Below the pieces are notes generated by a model. It saw nothing but the letters and a program-made list of their open reading frames with translations. It was not told the DNA's origin and ran no database searches. The position numbers and the translations under genes were made by a program. A DNA stretch of 64,000 nucleotides, taken from positions 1 through 64,000 of the forward strand of contig JBBDIG010000042.1 of NCBI GenBank assembly GCA_040880525.1, written 5' to 3'. Below, piece by piece: positions 62,076 to 64,000 of the stretch. Position 1 is the first letter of the stretch; each line of letters begins with the position of its first letter. This DNA comes from Bacteroidia bacterium (GTDB taxonomy: Bacteria > Bacteroidota > Bacteroidia > CAILMK01 > JBBDIG01).

Positions 62076-62194
62076 TCAAAAACTAATTTCGGCAACTTCT
62101 GAAAATAGCCTTAAGAGGTGGAAAATTTAGTTTTCCAATGACTTTAGCGATTAAACTTTTCCAATTATTAAAACACAGATTCAATCTTGAACTC

Positions 62195-62556
62195 ATGACA
62201 CTATCAGAAAAAATTGATCAATACATCGAAAAGACCGGTGACTGGAGAGGCGAAATGACAAAGGGATCCGGCAGATTGTGGATGAAGTTGAGCCCGGTAT
62301 TGTAGAAGAATGGAAGTGGAATTCCCCGGTCTTTACGCACCACGGGATGGTTTGCAGCCCAGGAGCGTTCAAGAACCATGTAGGGCTGACATTCTTTTAG
62401 GGTGCTCAATTTGAGAATCCGAACGGTTTGTTTAACAGCGGCCTGGATTCAAAAAATGCATGTTCCATCAATTTCAAAAAGGGCGACCCGCTCAATGAAC
62501 CCGGATTAAGGGAACTTGTCAGAACTGCTTTTGCATACAATGCCTCTAAAAGTTAG
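62195..62556 (+). pseudogene. broken DUF1801 gene
   Basis: Starts MTLSEKIDQYIEKTGDWRGE. A one-base loss between about 62255 and 62265 shifts the frame to IRQIVDEVEPGIVEEWKW, then VFTHHGMVCSPGAFKNHVGL and TFF; a TAG at 62398-62400 replaces a likely Lys, and GAQFENPNGLFNSGLDSKNA and INFKKGD follow to the stop at 62554. The pieces together are a DUF1801 domain. Last in the ArsR operon, whose other members are intact. Confidence 0.85.
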
Positions 62557-62604
62557 CTGGCAATAATGCATTTTGGAAATTTAGCCTGTGGCAGGGCCGC
62601 ATTT

Positions 62605-63894
62605 TCATTTGTCGGAATCCTTTCCGGAATCCTGCACCTTCTTTTTCATATCCAATATTTGATGCCCCATCTTATCCCGCTTGGTTTGCAGGTATATTTC
62701 GTTGTGCTCATTAGGATCTATTTCCACCGGCACACGCTCCACGATCTCAAGGCCGTAGCCTAAAATTCCTGCGCGTTTTGATGGATTGTTGGTGAGGAGC
62801 CTCATCTTCTTTATGCCGAGATCTCGGAGTATTTGGGCGCCCACGCCATAATCGCGCTGGTCCATTTTAAATCCGAGATGAAGGTTGGCCTCCACAGTGT
62901 CCATTCCCTGTTCCTGAAGTTGGTACGCGCGCAGTTTATTTACCAGCCCGATTCCCCGGCCCTCCTGATTCATATACAGCACTACGCCTTTTCCTTCCTG
63001 CTGAACCATCTGCATGGCATGATGCAATTGTGGCCCGCAGTCGCAGCGGAAAGAGCCGAAAATATCGCCTGTAACGCAGGAGGAATGCACACGGACCAAT
63101 ACAGGTTCTTCTTCATCCCATGTTCCTTTTATCAGGGCCAGGTGTACTTCTCCGGTGGTCGTTTGGCGGTAGGCGCGCAAAAGGAAATCGCCATACTCTG
63201 TAGGCATATTTACCTCGATCACCCGCTCTATCAGGGTTTCCGTCTTCAACCGGTAGTTGATCAGATCTTTGATGGAAATAATCTTGAGCTTATGCTTTTT
63301 GGCCATTTTAAGAAGCTGGGGAAGCCGCGCCATAGAGCCGTCATCATTCATAATTTCCACGATGAGCCCGGCAGGTTCAAAGCCTGCGAGCCTTGCCAGA
63401 TCAATGGCAGCTTCGGTGTGGCCGGTGCGTCTAAGTACGCCTCCTTCCTTAGCTTTTAATGGGAAAATATGCCCCGGCCGCGCAAAATCGCTTCCCTTAA
63501 TTTCGGGGTCTACCAGCGCCTTCACCGTCTTAGCCCGGTCAGAAACGGAGATGCCCGTGGTCGTTCCGTGTCCTTTCAGATCAATGGAAACGGTAAAAGG
63601 GGTTTCGTGCAGTGCAGTATTGTCGCTCACCATGAGGTCAAGATTAAGCTCTTCGCAGCGGCTCTCAACCAGAGGCGCGCAAATGAGGCCCCGGGCTTCC
63701 TTAGCCATAAAATTGATTAGCTCAGGGGTGGCATTCCGGGCGGCTGTAACCAGGTCACCCTCGTTTTCGCGGTCTTCATCATCCACCACAATCACCATCT
63801 TCCCTGCCTTTATATCCTCAATGGCATCAGGAATAGAATTAAATTGATTACTGGTTTCGTTGGGTGGGTTTCCAGATGTTTGATTCGACTCCAT
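62605..63894 (-). CDS. ribBA: bifunctional DHBP synthase / GTP cyclohydrolase II
   Basis: 429 residues. The first half (about 20-225) has [16 protein letters not shown] and [16 protein letters not shown], the RibB domain that makes 3,4-dihydroxy-2-butanone 4-phosphate. The second half has [20 protein letters not shown] with the Zn cysteines and [15 protein letters not shown], the RibA domain that opens the GTP ring. Both are first steps in riboflavin synthesis. The ATG at 63894 fits; no FMN riboswitch was seen in the 106 bases upstream. Confidence 0.96.
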   Translation of the reverse strand: MESNQTSGNPPNETSNQFNSIPDAIEDIKAGKMVIVVDDEDRENEGDLVTAARNATPELINFMAKEARGLICAPLVESRCEELNLDLMVSDNTALHETPFTVSIDLKGHGTTTGISVSDRAKTVKALVDPEIKGSDFARPGHIFPLKAKEGGVLRRTGHTEAAIDLARLAGFEPAGLIVEIMNDDGSMARLPQLLKMAKKHKLKIISIKDLINYRLKTETLIERVIEVNMPTEYGDFLLRAYRQTTTGEVHLALIKGTWDEEEPVLVRVHSSCVTGDIFGSFRCDCGPQLHHAMQMVQQEGKGVVLYMNQEGRGIGLVNKLRAYQLQEQGMDTVEANLHLGFKMDQRDYGVGAQILRDLGIKKMRLLTNNPSKRAGILGYGLEIVERVPVEIDPNEHNEIYLQTKRDKMGHQILDMKKKVQDSGKDSDK

Positions 63895-64000
63895 AGATAA
63901 ATCTTAAAAAGCCTGTTAACAAGGCTAAATTCATTAAATAGAAATGGGAAATGAAACGGAGCAGCACCAGATGCAGGCCCAATTTCCTGAAAAGAAGGTC
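63895..64000. other. partial upstream region of ribBA
   Basis: Short piece at the window edge. On the minus strand a frame that enters at 64000 stays open for about 30 codons; it may be the end of another gene, but it cannot be judged here. No riboswitch motif seen. Confidence 0.3.

Noticed and set aside
63895-64000. An FMN riboswitch ahead of ribBA
   Set aside because: The 106 bases show none of the conserved FMN motifs, though the window ends too soon to be sure.

Overview
The window is a piece of a Bacteroidota (Bacteroidetes) chromosome of moderate GC. Evidence from the sequence: many genes are preceded by the Bacteroidetes-type promoter (TTG or TTTG, about 16-22 bases, then TAnnTTTG) and few have strong Shine-Dalgarno sites; the respiratory cassette has two subunit III genes plus SCO and DUF420; there is a CX4CH lipoprotein next to a DUF5777 barrel, and a stand-alone MnmD. 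I cannot name the genus. No phage, transposase, CRISPR array or rRNA operon is visible.

Layout. 1-11.1 kb: housekeeping genes (tRNA-Cys, rsmG, a membrane glycosyltransferase, fumC, a Na/Ca exchanger, purK-purE) with a small histidine kinase, a YciE/YciF-type ferritin-like protein and a K+ channel carrying a C-terminal zinc ribbon. 11.6-16.2 kb: envelope and electron-transfer accessories (beta-helix protein, CX4CH lipoprotein plus DUF5777 barrel, metallo-beta-lactamase-rhodanese protein). 16.4-24.8 kb: one long aa3-type cytochrome oxidase operon, coxB with an N-terminal cytochrome c domain, then coxA, ctaA, ctaB, two coxC, coxD, sco, DUF420 and a small CPMC protein. Most neighbours in it overlap or almost touch.

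24.9-30.5 kb holds an 810-residue PLP acyltransferase/GNAT fusion flanked by two paralogous STAS/SEC14-like genes, a stand-alone receiver and a PAS histidine kinase. 30.9-34.6 kb: mnmD, a lipoprotein, an AGCS amino-acid:Na+ symporter and a Nudix hydrolase. 34.8-42 kb: a signalling module without chemoreceptors or CheA: a hybrid kinase (NIT-HAMP-GAF-coiled coil-HK-three receivers), CheR, a receiver-less CheB and a REC-PAS-HK. 43.2-43.6 kb holds a 35-residue membrane microprotein and a decayed second copy behind a short palindromic repeat.

44.7-54.7 kb is a surface-polysaccharide locus on the minus strand: sugar transferase (with an unusual N-terminus), Wza, Wzc, Wzx, GT4 glycosyltransferase, sulfotransferase and two nucleotidyltransferase-fold proteins. 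The last three genes are joined by ATGA overlaps.

55.2-64 kb: DUF2795, mfd, then a region with signs of rearrangement. A DUF4143 ATPase is preceded by 32-bp repeats that contain its promoter and followed by the C-terminal stump of a TerC-like gene. Next come an ArsR-SRPBCC-alpha/beta-hydrolase operon ending in a broken DUF1801 gene, and ribBA.

Most interesting candidates: the sulfotransferase-NTase-NTase unit, the sugar transferase that lacks its membrane helix and carries a methyltransferase-like N-terminus, the PLP/GNAT locus with STAS-like paralogs, and the repeat-driven DUF4143 gene beside the TerC stump. None is proven novel from sequence reading alone.
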